Shown here piece after piece: positions 44,731-55,764 of a stretch of 64,000 nt of DNA. This DNA is from Venturia oleaginea (taxonomy: Eukaryota; Ascomycota; Dothideomycetes; Venturiales; Venturiaceae), in contig JABMLP010000004.1 in assembly GCA_013176395.1 (NCBI GenBank), forward strand, positions 930,001 through 994,000, written 5' to 3'. Under the pieces are notes generated by a model. That model searched no databases and had not been told where the DNA came from. It saw only the letters and a program-made list of their open reading frames with translations. Numbering within the stretch: the stretch's first letter is position 1; every line of letters begins with the position of its first letter. Made by a program: the position numbers and the translations under genes.

Positions 44731-45063
44731 TCAATCAATCTTATCCCGACAATACCCAGCGGTCGCTCCCGCATCTTGGCACTGATTATTCCATTTGCAA
44801 TTGTCGATCGCATAGCTCGGTATGAAGCTTGGGAACCTCTTCTTGTAACGGTAACACACCTTGAAATTTTCGCGACCGTTGTAGATGGTTTTGCCTGGTT
44901 CTCTGCACGCTTTGACGGTCGCTTCGTCCCATGCGATATACTGATTCTCCTTTCCGTTAAAGGTTTGATTGGATTTTGAGCACCAGCATGTTTTGTAGTG
45001 AGCGCAGGAGAGGACTGATGTGGCGAGGGCGAGAATGGCCGGGAGGAGGGTGGAGATCCTCAT
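44731..45063 (-). CDS. Small secreted cysteine-rich protein (candidate effector)
   Basis: Single-exon frame of 110 aa from ATG at 45063. The signal peptide is MRISTLLPAILALATSVLS with cleavage near residue 19. The mature part of about 91 residues contains eight cysteines (SCAHYKTCWCSK, VKACREPG, FKVCYRYKK, DNCKWNNQCQDAGATAGYC), enough for four disulfide bonds, and many basic and aromatic residues. No family is recognised. It is unlike the ten-Cys protein at 42.4 kb in spacing and sequence. The size, secretion signal and cysteine content are those of fungal effectors or antimicrobial-like proteins; function is unknown. Confidence 0.75.
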   Translation of the reverse strand: MRISTLLPAILALATSVLSCAHYKTCWCSKSNQTFNGKENQYIAWDEATVKACREPGKTIYNGRENFKVCYRYKKRFPSFIPSYAIDNCKWNNQCQDAGATAGYCRDKID

Positions 45064-46011
45064 CTTCAGTGATTGTGGCTGGGATTTCTATAGAGGTGCG
45101 AGGCGATGGATAAGACTGGGGTATATTCGAAGTTTGAGGTGACTCTTGGAGTTGAATTTTGGCTCGTTCGTTCAGAATTCCCTGATGACGGAGTGCGGTG
45201 AGACTTATTGCTTGAGACTCGTTCTGCTAGCGGTTCTCTTTGGTTTAAAAAGAGATTCTAGCATCAATAAGATTGATCGGCATGGATGGAGAGCCTCCCA
45301 TTCTCTCACGGAGAGCTCTCAGCAGAGGCTGGTCCTACCTGAATGGCGCAACGTTCGCCGCGCACCACAGTCCATTTGGGACAAGTGAAATTGTCGAGTG
45401 TTATTGAGCAAGGATTCCCGCTCAGTTTGGTGTTGAAATGGGCATCTCTCCGTACGTACGCAAGATTGCCGAGATCTTGGAATATTGGATGCAGATTTGC
45501 TAAAATGCAGCTCCTGTAGACCTAAACGATTGAATATCTAACGTTCTGGTTAGCAACAAAAACAAAAATGGAAAGGCAAGATTTTTACTTCATCGTGGTA
45601 GCCAGGAAAATTATAGAGCATCGATTCCGGCTGGGACAGGACAACACCCCGAAGAAGAAAAGCGACTTACAATGCGAAAGAAGCCAATAAAAAAATGATT
45701 CGAGATGCGTGCCCCAGGGAATGTTGAGACTGGATGTAGTTGAGATGCCTAAGAGAGAACCGAAGAGATTGGGAAGAAAGGTTCCACGATTTCGTAAAAC
45801 CTTTCCCTTGATAGAAACTAGAGACGAGGAAAGAAAGGAAGCGATACTCGCAGCTTGACGATGGCAGCGATGGTATCAAGCACGGATAATACATTTTACC
45901 GCACTCCCTTCGCCCATAAAAGAGTAGAGCGGTCGTGCAAAAGGCCTTAGTTCCCCATCTTCGCACAACTTACCTCAAGGATCGAAAGAAAAGCTCAAAG
46001 ACGAAGTGAAG
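45064..46011. other. Intergenic region
   Basis: Promoter side of the small secreted protein gene. No other feature supported. Confidence 0.4.
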
Positions 46012-46344
46012 ATGTTAGGAACTCACCTAAAACCTCCACCTCCCTTCCAACCCCACAGAACCAGCCCAAAAACCACGCACGACATCCACTCACTCCACAT
46101 CATCGTCATCTCGCCAAACGAGACAGCCGAAACCGCCGAAAAACAAGTGTGGCGAGGCGCAGCAGCAGTTCATAAAAATGGATATGTGCGTGCTGATTGC
46201 TGGAGGCTGGAGCTGAAAGGAAATGAGGGTGGAGAATGGAGATCCACTGAACTCCGAGACGGGACTTCGCCACAGTTGGTGTCAAGGTCTTCCTCGTCAG
46301 CTTGTTCCTTGTCTAGCTCGGATGATGGCGAAGGCCGAGCTTGA
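46012..46344 (+). CDS. Hypothetical short protein
   Basis: An open frame of 110 codons with ATG at 46012. It begins MLGTHLKPPPPFQPHRTSPK, contains VWRGAAAVHKNGYVRADCWR and ends Ser-rich and acidic. No domain, signal peptide or membrane segment is visible. It may be real or a chance frame; no homologous family comes to mind. Confidence 0.25.
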   Translation: MLGTHLKPPPPFQPHRTSPKTTHDIHSLHIIVISPNETAETAEKQVWRGAAAVHKNGYVRADCWRLELKGNEGGEWRSTELRDGTSPQLVSRSSSSACSLSSSDDGEGRA

Positions 46345-46930
46345 CACGTATGAACCATGGAATGATCTTCAGGTTGCGAGTTATGACTTGCGATTTGCGA
46401 TGCTTGGATCGTGGTGTTTATTCGGTGAATGGTGATGGTTGGGGAGATGGTGAATAGACTTTGTGTAGAGGATCCGTGGGTCGGAAGAGAGAGCCGGGGA
46501 TAGATTAAACGTCAAAGGCTCATATGCAACGACACCACTTCACATCATCATGACCAGAGCAGAGCAGATGGAACCAAGAAGTATTCTAAACGTTTTGAAT
46601 TTCATCAATCAAAAAGGGTAAAACTTCATCAATCCGATGTATAGATTCAGAAAAGAACCGCTGTTCCAACAAGATATACTCGCCATCAAAAAACACCATA
46701 TACGCTATCCATGCAGAAAAAGCCGCAAGCACAAACATCGCAAGAAAGTGTGTCTATGCGCGGCGAACTGAAGGTATTCGAAAAGAGCAATGCTATGCCG
46801 GGGGTCTCTCAGTTGGTATTGTCATTCGTGGCTATGTCGTGCAAAGCGACCGGCGCTAGCGAGGGGGAAGAGTTGTATATGGTGAAACTGTAAACAATAA
46901 AGGGGTCAAATGCGACTAAACATGAGTTGT
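46345..46930. other. Intergenic region, 3' of the RlpA-like gene
   Basis: No gene supported here. Confidence 0.4.
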
Positions 46931-47869
46931 CTAAGCCCAGCTCCAGGAGACACCGTGGACTCTGCCATCACCGCTTGGTGCGACGGCCTTGAAGAGAGAG
47001 TCGGTGACATCGATGGCGCCGGAGACACATTCGGGGCAGGTGTCAACGACTTTGCCCTTGATTGGTCCAACACCGTTATAGTAGATGTTGATGTATTGGT
47101 TGCAGTGGGGGTTGTTGTTTGGGTTGGCGCCGTTTGCCATGTCTGGCTTGTTCATGGCGACGAGGAAGTCGCTGTTGGAGCCGGTAAGACCGCAGGAGGT
47201 GAGGCCGACTGAGACATCGTAGTAGGTCATGTCACCAGTCGAGGTTCCTCCGGTACCAGAGTAAGTTGTAGCAGTGACTGGAGTTGCAGCTGTGGAGGAC
47301 GTGGCGACTGGCGCAACGTAGGCAGGAGTGGTGCTGGTGGTGGGTACTACGGGCGCAGTGGTGGTCGTTGGGGTTTCTACTACAACGGGAGCAACGTAAG
47401 TTGAGGTTGGTGTTGGTGCTACGTATGTGGAGGATGGGGCTGTTGGTGCAACGTAGACTGGTGTCGAAGAGGTAGATGGTGCTGCAATGCTGGTGCTGGA
47501 GCTTGTGCTTGTGCTTGATATGACCACTGGGGCTGCTGGCGTACTGTAGGAGCTGGAAGCTGAGCTGGCGTTGCTAGGCTTGACGATGGCCTTGATGCTT
47601 GGAGCTGCGGAGCTGATTGGAGCTGCGACGCTGATTGGAGCTGCGACACTGGTTGGAACAGCGCTGCTCTTAACCTCGTAGAAGCCTCCGAAAGGTGTTG
47701 ACGATGCGGCAGCAAAAGGTGCTCCACCTTCCCAAACGGTCGTGGTTGACCACTCAGTCACCCATTCTTCCACGGTAGTGGTCGAGTAGACCATGGCGCG
47801 CTTGTTGTTGAGAGGGGCTGCGCCGACGAGGGCGGCCATGGCGAAAGAAGCAGCTAGAGAGTACTGCAT
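46931..47869 (-). CDS. Secreted RlpA-like / expansin-type double-psi beta-barrel protein
   Basis: Cell-wall associated secreted protein. Single exon, 312 aa. Signal peptide MQYSLAASFAMAALVGAAPL followed by a possible Kex2 site (NNKRA). Residues 25-60 hold VYSTTTVEEWVTEWSTTTVW, a motif common at the start of fungal wall proteins. Residues 60-210 are a long Ser/Thr/Ala/Pro-rich stalk likely O-glycosylated. Residues 212-312 are the barrel: GDMTYYDVSVGLTSCGLTGS, FLVAMNKPDMANGANPNNNP, HCNQYINIYYNG, KVVDTCPECVSGAIDVTDSL. The cysteines and the DTCPEC-AIDVT pattern match the RlpA/EG45-like family. The aspartate in DVTDSLF is conserved. Lytic activity is not established for fungal members. Confidence 0.9.
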   Translation of the reverse strand: MQYSLAASFAMAALVGAAPLNNKRAMVYSTTTVEEWVTEWSTTTVWEGGAPFAAASSTPFGGFYEVKSSAVPTSVAAPISVAAPISSAAPSIKAIVKPSNASSASSSYSTPAAPVVISSTSTSSSTSIAAPSTSSTPVYVAPTAPSSTYVAPTPTSTYVAPVVVETPTTTTAPVVPTTSTTPAYVAPVATSSTAATPVTATTYSGTGGTSTGDMTYYDVSVGLTSCGLTGSNSDFLVAMNKPDMANGANPNNNPHCNQYINIYYNGVGPIKGKVVDTCPECVSGAIDVTDSLFKAVAPSGDGRVHGVSWSWA

Positions 47870-50800
47870 GTTGACTGGTTGTGCTGGATATGTGGTTGTC
47901 AGAAAGTTGATATAGAATTGTAGGACTGGCGAATTGGAAATCGGCTAGCGATCGAGTTCTTTATGCAATTGAGGGATAGTCCGTGGTCAACACGATTTGC
48001 AGATTGGCAATGATTGTATGGAGGTTGGTTGTGGTCTTCGAAAATGAAGGGCGACGGTGTGTAGGGTTAGATGGTGGAGATCTGAATGAATGAATGAACG
48101 AATCCGTGCAAAGCCTCAAGCCTGTAAAGAGTGAACAGGTACGAGAGAAGGCTGGGTTTTTGTAGTGAGTGAGCGAGAAGGGACTAGAAATTGAATGGTT
48201 CGAAGAGTGGAGAAGAATTGGGGAAGAATGGCTCTCGAAGAGTATGGATTGCAAATAGGGAGTATCCCGCTTGCTGCATCCTCCCAAGCCAGAGGCAGGG
48301 GACTTGGGCGACATGCTCGGACCAAGGCACGCCGCAGCTCGATGACATTGCGCTCTCCTGGCGAATGCGTGGAATTGCAGCCAAACAGCGCGCCTCTCTT
48401 AGCAATTCCTCACTCTACAGTAACGGTTTGCAAGCTCACAGCCTCCCAGGTTGCTTGGGTGCCTAGGTCGCCGTTGTTTGGGGGGCAGTCAACGCCAGTT
48501 TCATTCCAGGCCCGACCTGCAAGCCAACGATCGAAGGCGCCGGACTAGGATTGGCTTCAGGCACTCCCGGCAGATCTCAGCTCAGGGGATGTGTTCCTTG
48601 TTGTCCTGAGGTTGTGTCAAGGAAACAGCCGGAAACATGCCAGCCCCGAATACCATCGCTCTCCCACCTCAAAACCCGCATCGCCGTCCTTTTCTGACGT
48701 TGCCAAAGACTTTTCCTTTTCCGCGCATTCGCCATTGCTCTCGGCACTCGGCTGCCATTCTCCCTCTCTGTCCTCAGCCTCTTTTTCATTGACCCGCTCT
48801 TCCTCACGCTTATGTGCAAGCTTTTCAGTTGGTTAGAATTGTCGAGACGAACGTGTAAGAATGACGGTTGCTGGCCGCATCTTTGCTAACTCATCTGTTC
48901 AACTCCTACTGGTCCACTGCGCTGCGTGCCATAAGCAACCGTGGATACGTATCGATTAGATACGCAGCCGTCTCCGCAGAGCTGCATCAAACCACCATAT
49001 GTCTGCAGCTTGCCACGGGCTGGTTACACCACTACGCTCCTGACGGGACCACGACTAGAGCCATTCAACGTCCTCTTCATTTCCAATTCTCAACCTGTCC
49101 AACGCATGTCAACTGCCAACATGACAAAGTGTGGGACCTGTCACATGGCGAACCAGAAATTCGATGCTTTGCTTATTTTCTTCATGCCGCTAGAAGACTT
49201 TTACTCATCTTTCATGCACCCGCTTTCACTTAGAACTAGCTGCACGAGTACGCGCACGTCGCAATTCTACCTCGCCGATTCATCTCCAAAGTTTTACTCA
49301 TCTTCCGGTCCGCTGTATGCAGCGTTACGACAAACCTTCGGCCATTTGTACCAAAAGCGCTCACCGCTCATGTACAGTAGTAGACTTGTCCAAATCTTGA
49401 AGTGGGCAGTCTGATGGCGAACTGCTTCCGTGTCTGCCACGACTTTCAGCGTCAGCGGTCTAGCCAAGTTGTTAGTCATTTGGGCCAAGGAGAGAATTTC
49501 GATGTTGTCTTTCAAGGCTGCGTTCCACACAAGGCTGGCGCATGAGGTTGTACCACATCTTTTCTGCAGCCAAGACCCGGGTGACTGGTCCAAGATGAAG
49601 CCCACAGAGATGAATATGCTGCTGTGTTCAATTATGAGACTGAGACCGCTCTCGTCATCTGCCATGTCGTGGCTCGACGTTGCGCGTCAATAACACTTGA
49701 CTTGTTCTTTTCTTAATCAGGAGTCTGACTTCGACCATGGTTTTCTAGCCGCAACGTTTTGGTACCACATTGTCTTCACCATTTCACTGTGGCTATAGAA
49801 TCTCTTTGATCAGACTCCCACTGGCAAATTCACATCGATGGCGATAAAACCTTGGTGGTTTCATCTTTGACTTCACCAGGTTGTCATGAATATCCATACT
49901 GATACCGATCTCTGCTTGCACGGCTTCTACTTGAAAATTGGCATCGGAATCTCTAAAAGAGACACCGGAGCTGAATGCAACGGAGCATAATGATTCCGAT
50001 TGGCTTTGTTCTGCTTTCGGGTGACCAACAAAGCAAGGGCACAACCAAGAAAGCCCACCTCAATCTCAAAGGAATGCGTCGTTTTCCTCTTTTTATATCT
50101 CAACACCTGCTTTTGTCGATTTTCATCCCTGCAGCATCAAGCTATCTCTGGCTTGGCGAAATTGTCCCAATTGAGGAAAGACAACAATGTGTCCCAACGT
50201 GATTAAAACTGAGCATTCCCACCGTTGGTGAAAGAAAATACACTGGTAGTGTCCAAACTGCATTAATACTCTATTCCCGCTCCGTTAGTTTTCAAATCGA
50301 TATCGAATGCATAACGTTCGTGGTAGGCTAATCTAGCATAGCCAGTACGCTTGACCTGGACTGCCGAAAGCAGTCTCATATACACAAAGCCTCTTCAACA
50401 GCTCAACAGCTAGCCTTCCAAATCTAATCTCCCGCAGGCTCTTCTATTCGCCAAAGCAGAACATTACTTCCAAGTTCCGATGATCAACAAACACTACAGA
50501 CGTCCCTAGAGAACAAGGCTGTGGCTAAGATTTCACCCAACCCGATATCCACTCACAGAACACCTCACCGACAATCATGCCGATCCCCATCTGTGTGCTG
50601 AGCTACTCCAGATGGAGCTCCAAGATAAACTTCAGACTAGATAACCAAGATATATTGCCTTGGTAAATGCCTCTTTCGAGTCCGGATATCGCATCATCTT
50701 GCAGCCTTGTGCTAAGATATTTCCGTTCATCGACTTCATATTGTCCTAGCGATGCTAAGGATTAAGATGTGGATAAGACTTGGATGGTATATGCATTTCC

Positions 50801-52137
50801 GCCCGACGACACTTTAGAAGTCTGTAAATGTATTCTATAATAGTGCACCAAGATTTGTCAGTTCCAAGACGGTGGGAATATACCTGCTGGTGTGGTCGTT
50901 ATTCTTCCATGGTGTCGTCGATACTCATATTCCACGCCCGGTTCAATCGTGAATAACTGCCCGCATATTGCTACCCTCGATTCTCTCCATCGAGCTTTTC
51001 CATGTTACCGAGTGTGAGTATTTCAGATCGATGAGGAACATTCGTGATGTCGAAGTAGAGCGTGGACAGCTGCCCTTTCTCATTGTTCCTTTCTTCTCAT
51101 CTTCTAACTGCGATAAAACTTTTTTTGCAAAACTATAACTTTCGGCATTTGCGATTCCGAAATGAGCCTTCATCTACAAGTAATCAATACTGACTGCCTC
51201 CCCGAATTGCAAGGCTGACGCGGTGCCGCATTACACAAATCAAAAAGCTCCCAAAATCATTCCGCAACTCTGAGAATCCCCGTCGCGGTCGACACTCTCC
51301 CACATCGACAACTCACACATTCCATCACCATGAAGAGAATTCACTCCTTTCATCTCGAAGAAGAGAAGGAGAAGAAGACAACAACAATGACACGTCCGAG
51401 ATGAAAAAAAGATCAAAAAATCTAAAAGCAGAGCAACCACAATATCCAAACTATGCGTCTCTACTTCTATCATGTCAAACTCGCGAATCCATCAACACTT
51501 CCTCTCCAGAATGCGAACCACAGCAAACGCCCAAATTAGTATCATTACTAGAGTTTACTACCATTTCACTGATTGAAAAGTTCCAAGTTGAGACGGTGTG
51601 TGGAGATATATCATTACGGTATTGGCGCCTTCACTCTCACCATCTCCTAGGCGCAAATGTTTCCCTCGATTGGAAAGTAGTAGAAGACGATTGGTATTGA
51701 ACTCTTAGCCACCATCAGTAAATATAACACCCAAAAACACAGACATGCCATCACAGCGGGGCCATCAATTGAGATCCTTTCCACTACCTCCGAACTCCGA
51801 AATCCAGCAGTCTACGAGCAGTCTCTTACCTTGAGATCGCGACCTCGATAAATTTCTGGCAATGCTAGAATAGATCATCGCCATAAATTTAGAATTTTAT
51901 CGAAATCGATCGTGAATAGAAGACGATAATTAGGATTCAGTTGTAAGAAGAAGGGATATCGATTCAAGGACCCACCGTGCCGTCACAAACAAGCCAAGTT
52001 TTGGTGACATACCACTTCTTTTCGACGGGTAGATTGATCAAGCTTTGGATTTGTTCACGATTATGCTGTAGAAGAGGAGGAAATCTACATTTACAAATCC
52101 TCAAGTCTGTTTATTCATCGTTTGCCGAGAAGATCAA
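47870..52137. other. Long gene-poor region
   Basis: About 4.3 kb with no gene that I can support. The first part is the promoter of the RlpA-like gene. A 123-aa minus frame at 49294-49665 with an ATG (see separate entry) is the only candidate. Base composition and frames elsewhere look random. Confidence 0.45.
49294..49665 (-). CDS. Possible hypothetical protein or gene fragment
   Basis: Open frame of 123 codons from ATG at 49665, beginning MADDESGLSLIIEHSSIFIS. The stretch SCASLVWNAALKDNIEILSL and LTLKVVADTEAVRHQTAHFK reads like protein rather than random sequence, but I recognise no family. There is no signal peptide. It may be the remains of a larger gene. Confidence 0.25.
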   Translation of the reverse strand: MADDESGLSLIIEHSSIFISVGFILDQSPGSWLQKRCGTTSCASLVWNAALKDNIEILSLAQMTNNLARPLTLKVVADTEAVRHQTAHFKIWTSLLLYMSGERFWYKWPKVCRNAAYSGPEDE

Positions 52138-53403
52138 TTACTTGGGAGCTGAGTATCCGACTTCCACAAGGCCTGTCTTTAAAGCTTCAATGGCATTTTC
52201 GATGTCCTTCCTCTTTGGGTCCATAACAGAGACACCCATGTGTCCAAATCTGATGTATTTGCTTGCAATCTCCTTGTGTAAACCACCAGCAAAAATAACG
52301 CCCTTCTTCAAAAGACTCGGGAGTATCTCTGGTGGTGTAAGACCGTTTGGCAAATAGATAGCCGTCATGCCATTTGCCTGGTTCTCTGGCTTCTCAGCCA
52401 GTTGTTTGAGACCAAGCGCTGTCACTGCGGCTTTTACGCGTTTTGAGGCTTCCTTTTGCGTGGCGAAGCGTTCCGAGAGAGGCTTTGAAAGGATATGAGT
52501 TAGTGAAGTGTGGAGGGCGCGGATGAGTTGCGGGGATGGTGTGGCGAAATAGGATGGCTTTTTGGCTTCGTAGTTTTGCATGACTGTTGTCTATCGTTAG
52601 TGGCTGCTGTGCTTGAAGAGAGAGGGGAAGACATACTTGGTAACCAGTTCTTCCAGCTGCCGAAGTAAGATCCTGACGGTGTTTTTCTCGCCTTGAAGAC
52701 CTCAATTGCACGACCGGATGCCATGAGGATACTCAGACCTGCGGGACAGCTTATGCCCTTCTGGGAAGCAGTAAGAACGACATCGATTTTCCAATCATCG
52801 AACGCTATTTCCTCGGAGCCGACACTACATACACCGTCTACAATGACAAGGGTATCTGGGCTGACTTTGTGGACCAACTCGCTCAATGCCTTGATCTCGC
52901 TGAGCACACCAGTAGAAGTGTCAACGTGAGTTACGGTAATGACCTTGTATTTCTTCTCTTTCAAAGCCTTCTCAATGGCGTCCAATTGAGGCCGGTCCCC
53001 AATCGGTGCTTTCAATTGCGTAACCTTTGCGCCATATGTCTCGAAGCAATCGGCGAAGGAGTCGGCAAAGTATCCAGTGTGGAGGACGAGAGCTTCCTCG
53101 CCTGGCTCGACCAAGTTAGCAGCGACTTGATCCCAACCAAGAGTTCCAGATCCAGAGATGACAAAGGGTTGCGATGCTGGGTCGGTGGTTTGGAATAGTT
53201 TACGGAGCATAGTCAATGTTTCGCCAAAGATGCTGACGAATGGCATGCCAACATGCGATTCACTGTTCCCGATCATGTTAGGACAGCGGGATAGAATTAG
53301 AGTGATTAGAATACCTGTAATGGCTCATTGCCTGCAAAACAGCATCGTCAAACTCAATTGGGCCTGGAATGAGCAAGGCGGGGTGGGGTTCTTGATTGGA
53401 CAT
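52138..53403 (-). CDS. AGX1: Alanine:glyoxylate aminotransferase (class V, PLP-dependent)
   Basis: Converts alanine and glyoxylate to pyruvate and glycine. Exons 53403-53315, 53262-52637 and 52583-52138 keep frame across two GT-AG introns of 52-53 bp and give 386 aa, the normal length. The start PALLIPGPIEFDDAVLQAMS is the family's N-terminal motif; SESHVGMPFVSIFGETL follows. SGSGTLGWDQVAANLVEPGE binds PLP phosphate. VDGVCSVGSEEIAFDDWKID precedes the Schiff-base lysine, about Lys198 in LTASQKGISCPAGL. The C-terminal domain runs to VEVGYSAPK. I start at ATG 53403 because homology begins there; the frame is open upstream to an ATG at 53649 and could add a basic N-terminal extension (see findings). 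It is divergent from VPS29 with about 440 bp between starts. Confidence 0.93.
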
Positions 53404-53842
53404 TTTGGACGATAGGTCTTCAGCAATGGGTGTTCTACTTGAATAAGATGTTGCTTGTGGGTGAGGTGGATTGTGTGAAGAAGAGGTTGAGTGAGTATGC
53501 AGATGCAGTTGAAGAAGATGTAATCGAGCCGGAGGGGTAGAGGTTCGAGCACGCATAGTTACAGCCCGGGCCATTGGCAGCATTTGTCCGATCCGATGCC
53601 GCAGGGCAACGGAGAATGGAGGGAGGATAGAATGTCCCTTTAGGAACATCAATGGAGCGTTGATTCCTAGCCCGTCGAGATACCCTCTATAAATTTGTAT
53701 GATATCGGCAGCCGCCGTCGGTTCATGTAGAGATGCTTTTTATGAATGATTACGTAAGTCGTTCAGTGTGGGATGTGCTCCTTCGCCCTGCCAAGATGTC
53801 CATAGTTCTACGGTACCTCCACACCTCCTACTCGAATGCGGT
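53404..53842. promoter_or_regulatory. Divergent AGX1-VPS29 promoter
   Basis: A 439-bp segment between two opposite start codons. It must hold both promoters. No specific site is recognised, and part of it may be translated if AGX1 uses an upstream start. Confidence 0.6.
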
Positions 53843-54613
53843 ATGACTTCCAGGCTTGTGTTATGCTTGGGCGATCTCTTCATTCCAGATAGAGCTCAAG
53901 TAAGCTTGATCACTCCCTCACTGCCTGGACATAACTAACATGCGCCATAGGATATACCACAGAAAGTACAATTCCACCCTAGCTCCACAACCACGTCTCA
54001 CTGCTCACATTGCCCAGTTCAAGAAACTCCTCACCCCCGGAAAGATAGGCCAAATCCTATGTCTCGGTAACCTCACTGATCGCGCCACCTTCGAATGGCT
54101 CCGTGGACTCGCACCCGACCTTCACCTCGTCAAGGGCGATTTTGATTGCGATCCTACCTCCGCTACCCTTGCTCTCTCGAAAGTCGTCACTCATGGTTCA
54201 TTACGGATAGGCTTCACGCACGGACACACAATAATACCACCAGGAGATGGCGACAGCTTGTTGATCGCCGCACGCCAGATGGACGTGGATGTGTTGTTAT
54301 GGGGTGGCAGTCACAAGTTTGAGGCGTATGAGATGGAGGGAAAGTTTTTTGTTAGTCCGGGTAGTGCTACAGGTGCTATGGGAACTGGATGGTGGCCGGA
54401 TGGAGAGGAGCCAACACCGAGTTTCGTGCTGATGGATGTGAGTGCAGGCAGCTACTCTGCGCGATAGAAGTGGCTACTCAATGCTAACTAATTTCACAGG
54501 TACAAGGAGACGTGGTCGTGTTCTACGTATACCAACTCAAGATCGACGAGAAAGGCGAAGAGACAGTTGGCGTGGAAAAGGTATCTTATCGGAGAGGCGG
54601 CAACGTTCAATGA
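53843..54613 (+). CDS. VPS29: Vacuolar protein sorting protein 29 (retromer subunit)
   Basis: Scaffold subunit of the retromer complex that returns receptors from endosomes to the Golgi; it has a metallophosphoesterase fold. Exons 53843-53899, 53951-53965 (15 nt, DIPQK), 54018-54437 and 54500-54613 give 201 aa in frame. MTSRLVLCLGDLFIPDRAQ is the family start, then KFKKLLTPGKIGQILCLGNL, LVKGDFDC, LRIGFTHGHTIIPPGD, DVDVLLWGGSHKFEAYEMEG, SPGSATGAM and PTPSFVLMDVQGDVVVFYVY. Vps29 typically lacks one catalytic His; here the metal-binding-like residues GDLF, GNLTD, GDFD and THGH are visible. The micro-exon and the last exon are supported by homology and splice signals. Confidence 0.95.
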
Positions 54614-55024
54614 ACAGGCAAATCAATACAGCATGCAGCTAATGTCTATTGAAATTAACCTGGATGAACATTTCCTAAGTGCGAGAGTGACAAGTCGAAA
54701 CTTAGTCCTCGTTTTAGCCGCGCCTCTTTCAGTCAGGCTTGTTCATTGAGTCCCTGATCCTCTCCAAGTGTTCAGAGAATCAGAGTACAATTCGTGGTCG
54801 AGATGCCAAGGTGAGGCTCTGCAGGCTGCATGGCGAAGGCGAAACATCACTCCTCTATCACTGATCAATAATCCAGCCTCAAGGTTCCGACGTCATCGTT
54901 GTATCATATTATACATGCTTCCGCCTCCTTTCACCTTAGGAGATCTGCGCACCACACACCGAAGACAGGAAACTCGGATCTGTTCTTTTGATTCAGGAAC
55001 TGATCAGACATCCCACTTCACGAC
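54614..55024. other. Intergenic region between VPS29 and a pseudogene
   Basis: Contains the VPS29 3' UTR; no further gene seen. Confidence 0.4.
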
Positions 55025-55764
55025 ATGAATACCACTCGCGTTGGGTGGGTTTCCGAATCCGATAGCAGAAGTGGAAGCATGGTCGGAGGCCAAGAGATTT
55101 TAATTTGCTTGGTCAGACATGGTAGCCTTCTCCTACCCTTCCAAGCTCCTAGACTAACTCTATCGGAGATCAAACTAAATCGATTGGAGATGGATTCTCC
55201 AAACGCAGAAAACGGACAAATTCTTCAAATTAATGCCGGACGACAGACAGACTCTCCAGATCAACCGCAGACGAGAAAATGGAAAACTCTACCGGCTACA
55301 CTTTCCATTACCCAAGCCTATTTCATGCGCCTGGATAGCGTCGAAATCCACGTATCTAGTAGCAAACGGATAATCTGGGGTTCAGAGGGGCTCCCTTCAA
55401 AGTTCTTGACCCTGCTGAGAGAAGCCGACGTATCAGTCGGATCTATCTCCTGCGAGGATATCAAAGACAAGCAAGGCTAAAGATCTCTCACGACTACTTT
55501 CCTGCCTGCAAATCTCCTAGCTCTTATTAAATTTGTCAGTCGTGCTGTACAGGAGCTTTACATCAGCACGCTTGAACTGTTGACTGCGAGCAACGCGGCG
55601 TGTGCCGTAGTTAGCTATGCGCTGTGGTGGCACAAACCCAAGGACATCAGTCGGCCGATTGCCATACGGTCGAGATTCTTTTATAAGCAGATGCAAGATT
55701 TTATGAAAATCGTCGTTTGGTGCGCGTTGACTAGGCCATCACTAACTCTTCGTTGTGTACACTG
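55025..55764 (+). pseudogene. Remnant of a fungal membrane-protein family (WWxKP motif) with in-frame stop
   Basis: ATG at 55025 opens 151 codons to a TAA at 55478; the same frame then continues to 55764 and reads as the same protein. The part before the stop ends VSVGSISCEDIKDKQG; after it comes LALIKFVSRAVQELYISTLE, LLTASNAACAVVSYALWWHK and PKDISRPIAI. This resembles a large uncharacterised fungal family with an IxDKSKGD motif, a hydrophobic segment and a YxxWWxKPxDVxxP motif. N-terminal membrane segments and the C-terminal part of that family are missing. I consider it a decayed, partial copy. The family identity is from memory of the motif pattern. Confidence 0.45.

Noticed and set aside
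46012..46344. Treating the 110-codon frame as a firm gene
   Set aside because: Listed only at low confidence, since nothing beyond an open frame supports it.
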